This document shows positions 29,160 through 37,476 of a stretch of DNA of 64,000 nucleotides, one piece after another. Source of the DNA: Nocardioides perillae (GTDB lineage: Bacteria > Actinomycetota > Actinomycetes > Propionibacteriales > Nocardioidaceae). Positions within the stretch are counted from its first letter, which is position 1; every line of letters starts with the position of its first letter. The stretch lies in NCBI RefSeq assembly GCF_013409425.1, contig NZ_JACCAC010000001.1, positions 2,728,001-2,792,000 on the forward strand, written 5' to 3'. Position numbers and translations under genes: made by a program. The notes under the pieces were generated by a model. It worked only from the letters and a program-made list of their open reading frames with translations, was not told where the DNA came from and searched no databases.

Positions 29160-29205
29160 CCCGCTCTCCTGGGAGTGCCGGCTTCTGGGGCCGGGGAAGT
29201 GGCTC
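29160..29205 (-). ncRNA. Candidate mraW RNA motif in the mraZ-rsmH leader
   Basis: In the 223-base gap between mraZ and the small protein/rsmH. The minus-strand RNA can fold a CCGGC/GCCGG hairpin with loop CCCAGAA (29194-29178), flanked by CUUCC before it and the CUCCCAGGAG palindrome (29175-29166) after it. Actinobacteria carry a conserved cis element, the mraW RNA motif, exactly upstream of mraW/rsmH. Position and the presence of a compact hairpin agree; I match it from memory, so a covariance-model search must decide. Confidence 0.45.
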
Positions 29206-29301
29206 CAGACGTCGACGGGAGAGCGGGTCCGAGACCTCGTCCTGCGCGTCCGCTGTGCTGTTGTCTGCTGGTGCTGCCGGTCCTGCTGTGCCTGCCGCCC
29301 G

Positions 29302-29730
29302 TCAGATGCCCGGGAAAACCTCGTCGCTGAGCTCGGCGAACTTCTGCTCCTGCTCCTCGGAGTAGGTGGCCCAGGACTGCGGGTCCCAGATCTCCACCCG
29401 GTTCATCGCCCCGATGACCATCACGTCGCGGGTGAGCGAGGCGTAGTCGCGCAGCGTCGCCGGGATGCCGATGCGCCCCTGCTTGTCCGGCACCTCCTGG
29501 GAGGCGGCGGCGAAGAGCATGCGCACGTAGTCACGGGTGGCCTTGTTGGTCACCGGCGCCTCGCGGAGCCGGTCGGTCATGCGGCTGAAGTCGGCCAGGG
29601 ACCACACCGTGAGGCACCGCTCCTGCCCTCGGGTCACCACGAGTCCCTCCGCCAGCTCGTCCCTGAACTTCGCCGGGAGGAAGAGCCGGCCCTTGTCGTC
29701 GAGCTTGGGGGTGTAGGTGCCGAAGAACAC
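29302..29730 (-). CDS. mraZ: Transcriptional regulator MraZ
   Basis: A 142-aa protein of two tandem SpoVT/AbrB-like halves, each with the DxxxR signature: [14 protein letters not shown] and [16 protein letters not shown]. MraZ binds repeats upstream of its own gene and controls the dcw operon, and in E. coli represses it. GTG 29730 follows GGAGG (29741-29737) at 6 bases. It opens the dcw cluster, and its promoter overlaps a ladder of GTGG repeats that fits its known mode of binding. Confidence 0.97.
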   Translation of the reverse strand: MFFGTYTPKLDDKGRLFLPAKFRDELAEGLVVTRGQERCLTVWSLADFSRMTDRLREAPVTNKATRDYVRMLFAAASQEVPDKQGRIGIPATLRDYASLTRDVMVIGAMNRVEIWDPQSWATYSEEQEQKFAELSDEVFPGI

Positions 29731-29739
29731 CGGCCACCT

Positions 29740-29800
29740 CCACTCGTGCCGCCACTTCCTCCACTGCGCACCACTTTACGCCACTTTCCCCCACCGTCAA
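29740..29800 (-). promoter_or_regulatory. mraZ promoter overlapped by MraZ boxes
   Basis: Minus strand: -35 TTGACG (29800-29795), 16-base spacer, -10 TAAAGT (29778-29773). Over this lies a row of GTGG elements ending at 29791, 29781, 29771 and 29761, exactly 10 bp apart, three of them preceded by A (AGTGG), followed by AGTGG at 29752 and GTGG at 29740 with looser spacing. MraZ proteins of other bacteria bind short repeats spaced by one helical turn, so this is very likely the autoregulatory operator. Confidence 0.8.
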
Positions 29801-30070
29801 CGACCCCGGGCACATCTGCCCTGCTCAGGGCGCGATCAGGGGCGGTGGTGCAGACCACCTCGCGACGGCGCGGAGTCGTTGCCGCGCACGGCGTACGCCG
29901 CCTCGGGCGGTGCTGGGGAGCGCCGGGGTGGAGCGGAGTGGAGGACGCGGTGGTGTGCGGGGTGTCGGGCGCGCCCGGCGGGCTGCACGGCCGGCCCGCC
30001 GTGTCCGGCGACAGCGGTTGCCGGTGCCGCATACGGTGGGGGCCACCCCGTCGGGCGACGACGGGCCACG
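29801..30070. other. Intergenic region between mraZ and moxR
   Basis: With the mraZ leader this makes a gap of more than 300 bases between divergent genes. I see no credible gene in it. It should hold the moxR promoter; a CATACGGT stretch near 30029-30036 is a weak -10 candidate. Several long G+C frames cross it but are continuations of frames shadowing neighbours. Confidence 0.5.
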
Positions 30071-30087
30071 GGAGGGAGGACCGGGCC

Positions 30088-31113
30088 TTGGCAGAGCACC
30101 CTGCGCGCGGCGGCACCGACGAGACCGGCAGCGGCGGCGGCACCGGCCCCACCGACGGCACCGACCTCGAGCTGGTCGCCCGGGTCACCGACCGGGTCCG
30201 CCGCAACGTCGAGCGGGTCATCGAGGGCAAGCCCGACGTCGTCACGACCGCGCTCGTGGTGATGCTGGCCGAGGGCCACCTGCTGCTCGAGGACGTCCCC
30301 GGCGTCGGCAAGACCATGCTCAGCAAGGCGCTGGCCCGCAGCATCGACGCCACGGTGCGGCGCCTGCAGTTCACGCCCGACCTGCTGCCCTCCGACGTGA
30401 CCGGTGTGTCGGTCTTCAACCAGTCGACGCGCGAGTTCGAGTTCCGCCCCGGCGGGATCTTCGCCAACATCGTGGTCGGCGACGAGATCAACCGCGCCTC
30501 GCCGAAGACCCAGTCGGCCCTCCTCGAGTGCATGGAGGAGCGGCAGGTGAGCGTCGACGGCTCGACGTGGACCCTCGAGTCGCCCTTCATGGTCATCGCG
30601 ACGCAGAACCCCGTGGAGATGGAGGGCACCTACGCCCTGCCCGAGGCCCAGCGCGACCGGTTCATGGCCCGGGTCTCGATCGGCTACCCCGTCGAGTCCG
30701 CCGAGCTGGCGATGGTCGCCTCGCACACCGGCGGTCACCCGCTCGAGGAGATCGACGCCGTCACCGACGCCGCCGAGGTCCGCAAGCTGATCGAGGTCGT
30801 GACCTCGGTGCACGTCTCCGAGCCGGTCCGGCGCTACGCCGTGGCGATCACGACGGCCACCCGCCGCAGCAGCGACCTGCAGCTCGGCGCCTCCCCCCGC
30901 GCCACGCTCCACCTGGTGCGCGCCGGCAAGGCGTACGCCGCGCTGCAGGGTCGCGCGTACGTCCTGCCCGACGACCTCCGGCTGCTCGCCCCGACCGTGC
31001 TGGCCCACCGGCTGCTCCCCAGCGCCGAGGCCGCGATGGCCGGCCGCTCCCCCGCGCAGGTGCTCGACGCGCTGCTGGGCGCGGTGCCGGTGCCCGAGCC
31101 GGCGCCCCGGTGA
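30088..31113 (+). CDS. moxR: MoxR-family AAA+ ATPase
   Basis: A 341-aa chaperone-like AAA+ ATPase. Walker A is GVGKTMLSKALARS, Walker B is VVGDEINRASPKTQSALLECMEE, followed by sensor-1 IATQNPVEMEGTYALPEAQRDRF and a C-terminal lid. I chose the TTG at 30088 because GGAGGGAGGA (30071-30080) ends 7 bases before it and the conserved domain begins ~25 residues later; no ATG or GTG fits as well. It heads a moxR - DUF58 - transglutaminase operon, a common trio in which MoxR is thought to help assemble or activate partner proteins. Confidence 0.9.
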   Translation: MAEHPARGGTDETGSGGGTGPTDGTDLELVARVTDRVRRNVERVIEGKPDVVTTALVVMLAEGHLLLEDVPGVGKTMLSKALARSIDATVRRLQFTPDLLPSDVTGVSVFNQSTREFEFRPGGIFANIVVGDEINRASPKTQSALLECMEERQVSVDGSTWTLESPFMVIATQNPVEMEGTYALPEAQRDRFMARVSIGYPVESAELAMVASHTGGHPLEEIDAVTDAAEVRKLIEVVTSVHVSEPVRRYAVAITTATRRSSDLQLGASPRATLHLVRAGKAYAALQGRAYVLPDDLRLLAPTVLAHRLLPSAEAAMAGRSPAQVLDALLGAVPVPEPAPR

Positions 31114-31138
31114 CGCCGACGCCGGGCTGGACGACTCC

Positions 31139-32428
31139 GTGAACCCGCTGCGCGAGGCGCTCGGCGCCCTCACCGTGCGGGGTCGCGCCTTCCTCGCCGC
31201 GGGCACGACCACGGTGGTGTGCGCGCTGGTGGTCGGCCAGGAGCCGCTCGTGCGCGCCGGGCTGCTGGTGCTCGCGCTCCCGCTGGTCTGCGCGCTGGTC
31301 CTGGCCCGCAGCCGCTACCGCCTCGCGCTCGAGCGCGTGGTCTCCCCGCAGCACCTCGCCGCAGGCCAGGCCGCGCGGGTGCGCCTCACGCTCACCAACG
31401 AGGGCCGGCTCCCGAGCGGCGCGCTGCTGCTCGAGGACCAGCTACCCTACGTGCTGGGCACCCGCCCGCGCTTCGTGGTCGAGGGCATCGGCCCCGGGTG
31501 GCGCCGCACGGTGGACCACGTGGTGCGCTCGGAGGTGCGCGGTCGCTTCGAGGTCGGCCCCATGACGGTGCGGGTGCGCGACCCCTTCGGCATGGTCGAG
31601 CTGGGCCGCTCCTTCCGCGGCACCGCTCCCCTGGTGGTCACCCCCCGCACCGTCCCGCTGCCCGCCGTGCCGGTCGAGGGCGGGCAGCGCGGCGCCGGGG
31701 ACGACCGGCCCCGCGCCTTCGCCGTCGGCAGCGCGGAGGACGTCACGGTCCGCGAGTACCGCCGCGGCGACGAGCTGCGTCGCGTGCACTGGCGCAGCTC
31801 GGCGCGACGCGGCGAGCTGATGGTGCGCCGCGAGGAGCAGCCGTGGCAGTCGCGGGTGACGATCGTGCTCGACCACCGTGCCCGCGCCCACCGTGGCCAG
31901 GGCATCGCCTCCACCCTCGAGGCCGCCGTCTCGGCCGCCGCCTCGGTGGGCGTCCACCTCGCCCGTCGTGGCTACGGCGTCCAGCTGGTCACCGCCTCGG
32001 GCGAGGACCCGACCTCCCACGGCCACCTGCGCGAGGCGCAGGCCACCGCCGACGCCCTGCTCGAGTCGCTCGCCGTGCTCCGTCCCGCGACCACGCCGAC
32101 CCTCGACACCCGGTGGCTCGGCGAGGGCAGGTCGGGCCTGCTGGTCGGCGTCTTCGGGGCGCTCGGTCCCGAGGACGTGCCCGCGCTGCGGCGGCTGGCC
32201 GCCCACGCCGACCCGGCACTCGCGATCGTCCTCGACGTGGACCACTGGGGCGCCGGCGGTCGGCGCCACCCCGGCGAGTCCGACGCCGCCGCCCTGCTGG
32301 CGGCGCAGGGGTGGCGCGTCGTCGTGCTCGGCCCGCGCGACCGCCTCGACACCGCCTGGCAGCAGCTGGCGCGCCGCGGGCGCCCGTCGTCGGCTGCACG
32401 GCCGGCTGCGTCCGGGGCCACGCCGTGA
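31139..32428 (+). CDS. DUF58 membrane-associated protein
   Basis: A 429-aa protein with two N-terminal transmembrane helices (~18-36, 38-54), a beta-rich middle and the DUF58 signature REYRRGDELRRVHWRSSARRGELMVRR at ~residue 200, followed by a von Willebrand-like fold. It lies 25 bases after moxR and overlaps the next gene by GTGA (stop at 32426). DUF58 partners of MoxR are suggested targets of the ATPase; exact role unknown. Confidence 0.88.
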   Translation: MNPLREALGALTVRGRAFLAAGTTTVVCALVVGQEPLVRAGLLVLALPLVCALVLARSRYRLALERVVSPQHLAAGQAARVRLTLTNEGRLPSGALLLEDQLPYVLGTRPRFVVEGIGPGWRRTVDHVVRSEVRGRFEVGPMTVRVRDPFGMVELGRSFRGTAPLVVTPRTVPLPAVPVEGGQRGAGDDRPRAFAVGSAEDVTVREYRRGDELRRVHWRSSARRGELMVRREEQPWQSRVTIVLDHRARAHRGQGIASTLEAAVSAAASVGVHLARRGYGVQLVTASGEDPTSHGHLREAQATADALLESLAVLRPATTPTLDTRWLGEGRSGLLVGVFGALGPEDVPALRRLAAHADPALAIVLDVDHWGAGGRRHPGESDAAALLAAQGWRVVVLGPRDRLDTAWQQLARRGRPSSAARPAASGATP

Positions 32429-34836
32429 CCACCCCACCGCCCACCCGCGAGCGGCGCGACGGCTTCGACGGGCTCGACGGTCTCGGGCACCACCTCGCCC
32501 TCGCGCTCGCAGCCGCCCTCACGACCTGGGCGGCGACGTGGGCGTGGCGGGGCTTCAGCGTCGACTCTTCCCCGTGGCTGGTGCCGCTGCTCCTGCTCGC
32601 GGTGCTGGTCGCCGTCGGTGGCGCCGTCGGCCGGTGGGCGCGCGTGCCCGGTCCCCTGCTGGTCGTCGGCCAGGTCGCGGGGTCGGGCCTCGTGGCCGTG
32701 GCGCTGGTGGCCGGCACGGCGGTGCCGGGCCCCGGCACCGTCGAACGGCTGGTCTCGCGGCTGCGCGGAGCCGTCGCCTCCGCCCAGGAGTACGCCGCGC
32801 CCGTGCCCGCCGACGCCCCCAGCATCGCTCCGCTGCTCGTGCTCGGGGGCCTCGCCTGCCTGGTGCTGGTCGACCTGCTCGCCGGCACGCTGCGGCGTGC
32901 GGCCCTGGCCGGCCTGCCGCTGCTGACCGTCTACGCGCTCCCGGTCAGCATGCTCGGCGACGGCGCGCCGTGGCCGGTCTTCGCCCTCGTGGCCGTCGGC
33001 TACCTCCTGGTGCTGGCGCTGCAGGAGGACGAGCAGGTGGAGCGGTGGGGCCGCGGTCTGGCCGGCGGCGGGCCCGCCGTCCTGGGGCGCCCGCTCGCGG
33101 CGCGCCTGGGCGCCGCCGCGGTCGGTGCCGCGGTGACGGTCCTCGCCCTGCTGGCTCCGGTGTCGGCCCCGAGCGCCGGGCTGACCCTCTTCGAGGGTGG
33201 CCTGGGGCCCGGCGGCGACGGCGAGATCGAGCTCGACGACCCCATGGTCGACCTGCGGCGCGACCTGCGCGAGCGCGACGACGTCCCCCTGCTGCGGGTG
33301 CGCACCGACGACCCCGACCCCGACTACCTCCGCATCACGGTGCTCGAGCGCTTCTCCGACAACGCGTGGACCAGCGGCGGCCGCGACCTGCCCGACACGC
33401 AGCGCGCCGACGGCAGCGGCCTGCCCGCGACCGGCGTCGACGCCGAGGTGGCCGCGCGCAGCGACCGCTTCGCCTACGCCTTCGAGGCCACCGACGCCCT
33501 GCGCTCGGAGTGGCTGCCCGTGCCGTTCCCGCTACGCTCCGTCGACGCCCCGGGCAACTGGAAGTACGACCTGTCGACGCTCGACGTCCTGGCCACCGAC
33601 GAGGACGGCGGCCTCACCACCGCGGGGCTCTCGTGGAGCGCCACCGGCCTCGAGCCCGCCTTCGACGAGGCCGCCCTCGACGACGCGCTGCCCGGCAGCG
33701 ACCTGGTCGACCCCGTCTACACCGAGCTGCCCGAGCTGCCGGCCCTGGTCACCGACCTGGCGCGCGAGGCGGCCGGCGACGGCACCGCGCTCGACCAGGC
33801 CAAGGCGCTGCAGGCGTTCTTCCGGGTCGGCGGCGACTTCCAGTACACCCTGGAGGCGCCCGCCGGCAACGGCAGCGACGACCTCGTCGCCTTCCTCACC
33901 GACGACGCCGACGGCCGGCGGGGCTACTGCGAGCAGTTCGCCTCGGCCATGGCCGTGATGGCCCGCGTGGTGGGCATCCCGTCGCGGGTGGCCATGGGCT
34001 TCCTCGAGCCCACCCAGGTCGCCCCGGGCGAGTTCGAGTACAGCACCGACGACCTCCACGCCTGGCCCGAGCTGTTCTTCGCCGGTCAGGGGTGGGTGCG
34101 CTTCGAGCCCACGCCGGGCGGTCCGGGTGGGCGCGCCCAGGTGCCGCCGCCGTGGACCGTCGGCGACGCCCCCGCTCCCGCACCCGCGGCGCCGGAGGGC
34201 CAGGTCGGCGTCGACCCGCTCGACCCCGACCGCGGCGGTGCCGCCTCGCCCGCACCCGCGCCCGACGAGGCCCCCGAGGCGGCCGACGCGCGCACCGACG
34301 GCGACGGCACGCCGTGGCGGGCCGTGGTGCTCACGCTCCTGACCCTGGCCCTGCTCGTCGCCGTCGCCCTCGTGCCCCGCGCCCTCCACCGCGCGCGCAC
34401 CCGGCGCCGGTGGGCCGACGCGGCGCAGGGCCGCGCCGGCGTCGGCAGCACGGCCTGGCGGGCCCTGCAGGACGGGTGCCGCGACCTCGGGGTCGCCTGG
34501 CCCGGTGGCCGGTCACCGGCCGAGACGCGACGCGCGCTCGGGCCGGCCCTCGCGTCCGGTCCCGTCAGCGCCGACGCCGCGCTCGCGCGGCTCGCCCGCC
34601 TCGTCGAGCACGAGTGGTACGCCGCGCCCGCCGACGCCGCGCCCGCCGAGACGAGGGGACGCGCGGGGCTGGCGACCGACGCGCGGCGCGACACCGAGCT
34701 GGTGCTCGAGGCCGTGGCGAGCGGCGTCAGCCCGCGGGCCCGGGTGCGGGCCGAGTGGGCGCCGCGCTCGGTGCTGCGACGCGACCGAGGCCTCGACCAC
34801 CCGGTCGGTCCGGTGCTCGCCGACCAGGTGCACTGA
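32425..34836 (+). CDS. TgpA-type membrane transglutaminase-like protein
   Basis: An 803-aa protein with about six N-terminal transmembrane helices, a large extracytoplasmic transglutaminase-core domain and a final helix near residues 632-652, followed by a cytoplasmic tail. The catalytic Cys is C502 in RRGYCEQFASAMAVMAR, and His is H545 in DDLHAWPELFF; the acidic partner lies shortly after in WVRFEPTPG. An acidic/Pro-rich linker precedes the last helix. It may process peptides or proteins at the cell surface; no substrate is known. GTG 32425 gives a GTGA overlap with the DUF58 gene. Confidence 0.88.
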   Translation: MTTPPPTRERRDGFDGLDGLGHHLALALAAALTTWAATWAWRGFSVDSSPWLVPLLLLAVLVAVGGAVGRWARVPGPLLVVGQVAGSGLVAVALVAGTAVPGPGTVERLVSRLRGAVASAQEYAAPVPADAPSIAPLLVLGGLACLVLVDLLAGTLRRAALAGLPLLTVYALPVSMLGDGAPWPVFALVAVGYLLVLALQEDEQVERWGRGLAGGGPAVLGRPLAARLGAAAVGAAVTVLALLAPVSAPSAGLTLFEGGLGPGGDGEIELDDPMVDLRRDLRERDDVPLLRVRTDDPDPDYLRITVLERFSDNAWTSGGRDLPDTQRADGSGLPATGVDAEVAARSDRFAYAFEATDALRSEWLPVPFPLRSVDAPGNWKYDLSTLDVLATDEDGGLTTAGLSWSATGLEPAFDEAALDDALPGSDLVDPVYTELPELPALVTDLAREAAGDGTALDQAKALQAFFRVGGDFQYTLEAPAGNGSDDLVAFLTDDADGRRGYCEQFASAMAVMARVVGIPSRVAMGFLEPTQVAPGEFEYSTDDLHAWPELFFAGQGWVRFEPTPGGPGGRAQVPPPWTVGDAPAPAPAAPEGQVGVDPLDPDRGGAASPAPAPDEAPEAADARTDGDGTPWRAVVLTLLTLALLVAVALVPRALHRARTRRRWADAAQGRAGVGSTAWRALQDGCRDLGVAWPGGRSPAETRRALGPALASGPVSADAALARLARLVEHEWYAAPADAAPAETRGRAGLATDARRDTELVLEAVASGVSPRARVRAEWAPRSVLRRDRGLDHPVGPVLADQVH

Positions 34837-34854
34837 CCCCGTCAGGACGCCAGG

Positions 34855-34875
34855 GGTGCCGCTGCTCGCGGCACC
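34855..34875. terminator. Hairpin between convergent transglutaminase and DUF3040 genes
   Basis: A perfect 8-bp stem (GGTGCCGC / GCGGCACC) with a 5-base loop in the 55-base gap between convergent stops, so it can serve both strands. No U tract. Confidence 0.6.
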
Positions 34876-34891
34876 GGCGGGGAGCAACGGC

Positions 34892-35326
34892 TCAGTAGCC
34901 CTCACGGCGACGACGCCAGCGCTGCTCCATGCGCTCGAGGAACGAGCCCTGCGCGCGCTGACGCGGCTGCTTGGTGCGGCGCGAGGAGCGGCCGCCCTGG
35001 ACCAGGCTGAGGCCCTCGACGCCGGTGGGCGCCGCGGGGGCGGCGCCACCCTGGGCCGCCTGGCCGCGCAGGGCGGTGAGCCCCACGGTCGCGGCGCCCA
35101 GCATGATCACGAAGCCGACGATGCCGACCGGGGTGATCCGGAGCACCGCACCGGTCATGAGGACCGTGATGCCGGCCGCGAACACGACGCCCGCGAGGAT
35201 CGCGCGACGGCGCGCGTTGCGCCGCATCGCGGTGCCGCGCAGCGTGTTGGCGAACTTCGGGTCCTCCTCGACGAGGGCGCGCTCCATCTGCTCGAGCATT
35301 CGCAGCTCCTCTTCCGAGAGCGGCAC
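34892..35326 (-). CDS. DUF3040 membrane protein
   Basis: A 144-aa protein beginning MPLSEEELRMLEQMERALVEEDPKFA, the DUF3040 hallmark. Two transmembrane helices follow (~43-63 and 67-88), then a basic C-terminus (RRTKQPRQRA...RRRREGY). In mycobacteria and streptomycetes this family sits next to mraZ and the division cluster, as here. Function unknown. Confidence 0.9.
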   Translation of the reverse strand: MPLSEEELRMLEQMERALVEEDPKFANTLRGTAMRRNARRRAILAGVVFAAGITVLMTGAVLRITPVGIVGFVIMLGAATVGLTALRGQAAQGGAAPAAPTGVEGLSLVQGGRSSRRTKQPRQRAQGSFLERMEQRWRRRREGY

Positions 35327-35441
35327 GGTTCCTCCACGAGTGTCATCCCGGCGTCGACCCGGGCAGTGCGAGCCCGGTCACTCCAGGATAGGCAGGGGGT
35401 GGTCACGTGGGTAGCGGACCCCGGAAAATCTTGCGCGGCTC

Positions 35442-36665
35442 TCAGGCAGGCCGCCGGTCGGGCGCGCCGGGCAGCAGCGAGGCCGGCCGGACGGCCGCCG
35501 CACCGAAGCGCCCGGTCGCCCGGTCGACCGCCCGGTCGGCCTCGGCCCAGCCGTGCTCGGGCTCGCCCAGCACGAGCTGGTGGTGCACCTCGCTGCGCCG
35601 CACCAGGTGCTCGGCGCGCACCCCCACGAGGCGTACGCCGCGCCCGCGCGAGCCGGGTCGGTCGAGCAGGGCGTCGAGCAGGTCGGTCGCCGTGCGGTAG
35701 ACCTCCTGGGTCACGTCGGTCGGCTCCGGCAGCGTCCGCGACCGGGTCAGGGTGGTGAAGTCGGAGTAGCGCACCTTGAGGGTCAGCGTGCGCCCGACCA
35801 CTCCCCCGCGGCGCATCCGACCGGTGAGGCGGGCCGAGAGGCGCAGCAGCTCGCGGTGCAGCACGGCCCGGTCGGTGGTGTCGCGGGCCAAGGTCGCGTC
35901 GGCACCCGTGCTGCGGTCGGGCTCGGTCGGCCCCCGCCGGTCGCGCACCTCCCGCCGGTCCTCACCACGGGCCAGGGTCTGCAGCTGGCGGGCAGCGCCG
36001 GGGCCGAGGCGGCCCTCGAGCAGCTCGAGGGGGGCGTCGGCGAGGTCGCCGACGGTGCGCAGCCCCAGGCGGTGCAGGCGCTCGCGAGTCTTGTCCCCCA
36101 CGCCCCACAGGGCGCCGACGTCGAGCGGGCGCAGGAAGGCGGCGACCTCCTCCGGCGGCACGACGACGACGCCGTCGGGCTTGGCCCGGCGGCTGGCGAC
36201 CTTCGCCACCGACCGGGTCGGCGCGACGCCGACCGAGCAGGTGAGCCCCTGCTCGTCGTGCACCAGCGCCCGCAACCGCTGGGCGAGCTGCAGGGGTGTG
36301 CCGTGGCGGTGGGCGCCGCGGACGTCGAGGAAGGCCTCCTCGAGCGAGACGACCTCGACGCGCGGGGTCACCGACCGGAAGGCCTCGAGCACCGAGGCCG
36401 AGGCCCGGGAGAACGCTGCGAAGTCCGGCGGGACGACGACGAGCGAGGGGCACAGGCGCCGCGCGTGCACGACCGACATCGCGGAGCGCACCCCGTGGCG
36501 GCGGGCGGGGTAGCTGGCGCACAGCACGACCCCCCGGCCGCCACCCGCCACGACGACCGGGGCGTCGCGCAGCTCGGGCCGGTCACGGAGGGCGACCGCG
36601 GCGTAGAAGGCGTCGACGTCGACGTGGAGCACGGGGCACGCCGAGGAGGCGTCGCCGCCCCTCAC
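35442..36665 (-). CDS. dinB: DNA polymerase IV (Y-family, translesion)
   Basis: A 407-aa Y-family polymerase used for lesion bypass. The palm begins VLHVDVDAFYAAV (catalytic D16), with ARRHGVRSAM in the fingers, a HhH thumb region (GVGDKTRERLHRLGLRTVGDLA) and a little finger with RTLTLKVRYSDFTTLTRS. The second catalytic motif reads SLEEAFLDV: E109-E110 instead of the usual D-E. It is the last gene of a HEPN - methyltransferase - dinB unit, 6 bases after the methyltransferase, so it is reached from the LexA-controlled promoter upstream. Confidence 0.93.
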   Translation of the reverse strand: MRGGDASSACPVLHVDVDAFYAAVALRDRPELRDAPVVVAGGGRGVVLCASYPARRHGVRSAMSVVHARRLCPSLVVVPPDFAAFSRASASVLEAFRSVTPRVEVVSLEEAFLDVRGAHRHGTPLQLAQRLRALVHDEQGLTCSVGVAPTRSVAKVASRRAKPDGVVVVPPEEVAAFLRPLDVGALWGVGDKTRERLHRLGLRTVGDLADAPLELLEGRLGPGAARQLQTLARGEDRREVRDRRGPTEPDRSTGADATLARDTTDRAVLHRELLRLSARLTGRMRRGGVVGRTLTLKVRYSDFTTLTRSRTLPEPTDVTQEVYRTATDLLDALLDRPGSRGRGVRLVGVRAEHLVRRSEVHHQLVLGEPEHGWAEADRAVDRATGRFGAAAVRPASLLPGAPDRRPA

Positions 36666-36671
36666 GGCCGC

Positions 36672-37427
36672 TCAGCGGGTGGCGAGCAGGTGCAGCTGCG
36701 TGGCGAGCGGGAGGTACTCCGGGCGCGAGGCGACGGCGCGCTCGAGCTCGACGAGGGCGTCGGTCGCACCGGGCTCGAGGTCGAGCAGCGAGCCGGGCAC
36801 CAGGTCGGCGAAGACGCGCACGCCGTGGACCTCGGTGACGGCGAGGCCGGCCGACTGGAGCAGCGCCTCGACCTCGTCGCGGGCGAAGCGCCGCCCGGCC
36901 CGTCCCCCCGGCTCGAGTGGGGTGTCGAGGGGGGCGTCGAGCAGCTCGCGGGCCTGCTGGAAGTGGCCCGCCATCGCCCGGGCGACGACGGCCGCGTGGC
37001 GCTGTCCGACCAGCAGGCTGAGGGTGCCCCCGGGGCGCAGCACCCGGTGCAGGACGTCGAGGGCCGCGGCGGGGTCGTCGACGACCTCGAGCACCCCGTG
37101 GCACAGCACGACGTCGGCCGACGCCTCGCCCACGACCTGCAGGAGGTCGGCGAGGTCCCCCTGCCGCCCGGTGACCCGGTCGCCGACGCCGCGCTCGGCG
37201 CCGCGGCGGTCGAGGGCCGCGAGCGCGTCGGGGCTGGGGTCGACCACGACGACGCGGTGACCGAGCTCGGCGACCCGCACGGCGAAGCCACCCGTGCCAC
37301 CTCCGATGTCGAGCACCTCGGCCGCACCGTCGCCGGCCGCCTCGAGCACCGGGCGCAGCGCCGACCAGACGAGGGCGGTGCGGGCGGCGGTGCGGCGCTC
37401 GCTGGCGGTCTGCGCGGAGGCGGGCAT
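36672..37427 (-). CDS. SAM-dependent class I methyltransferase
   Basis: A 251-aa Rossmann methyltransferase. Motif I is VLDIGGGTGGFAVRVAELGH, followed by VVDPSPDALAALDRRG, the LLCHGVLEVV-type segment (DVVLCHGVLEVVDDP) and LRPGGTLSLLVG. Members resemble CmoA/UbiG-like enzymes but the substrate cannot be told. The ATG at 37427 is chosen because TAGGGT ends 7 bases before it (leaderless layout); a GTG at 37436 would overlap that hexamer. It is co-oriented with, and 6 bases from, dinB. Confidence 0.85.
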   Translation of the reverse strand: MPASAQTASERRTAARTALVWSALRPVLEAAGDGAAEVLDIGGGTGGFAVRVAELGHRVVVVDPSPDALAALDRRGAERGVGDRVTGRQGDLADLLQVVGEASADVVLCHGVLEVVDDPAAALDVLHRVLRPGGTLSLLVGQRHAAVVARAMAGHFQQARELLDAPLDTPLEPGGRAGRRFARDEVEALLQSAGLAVTEVHGVRVFADLVPGSLLDLEPGATDALVELERAVASRPEYLPLATQLHLLATR

Positions 37428-37434
37428 GGGGCCC

Positions 37435-37440
37435 ACCCTA
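37435..37440 (-). promoter_or_regulatory. -10 hexamer of the methyltransferase-dinB unit
   Basis: TAGGGT on the minus strand, 7 bases before the methyltransferase ATG. It would give a LexA-independent transcript of methyltransferase and dinB in addition to read-through from the HEPN promoter. Confidence 0.45.
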
Positions 37441-37476
37441 GTGGGGTCACCCCCCGGCGCCGGCCGGGCAGCGCGC

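Noticed and set aside
28840..31113. Long frame extending moxR upstream through mraZ and rsmH
   Set aside because: It runs antisense through rsmH and mraZ. Only the part from TTG 30088 shows the AAA+ domain and a Shine-Dalgarno.
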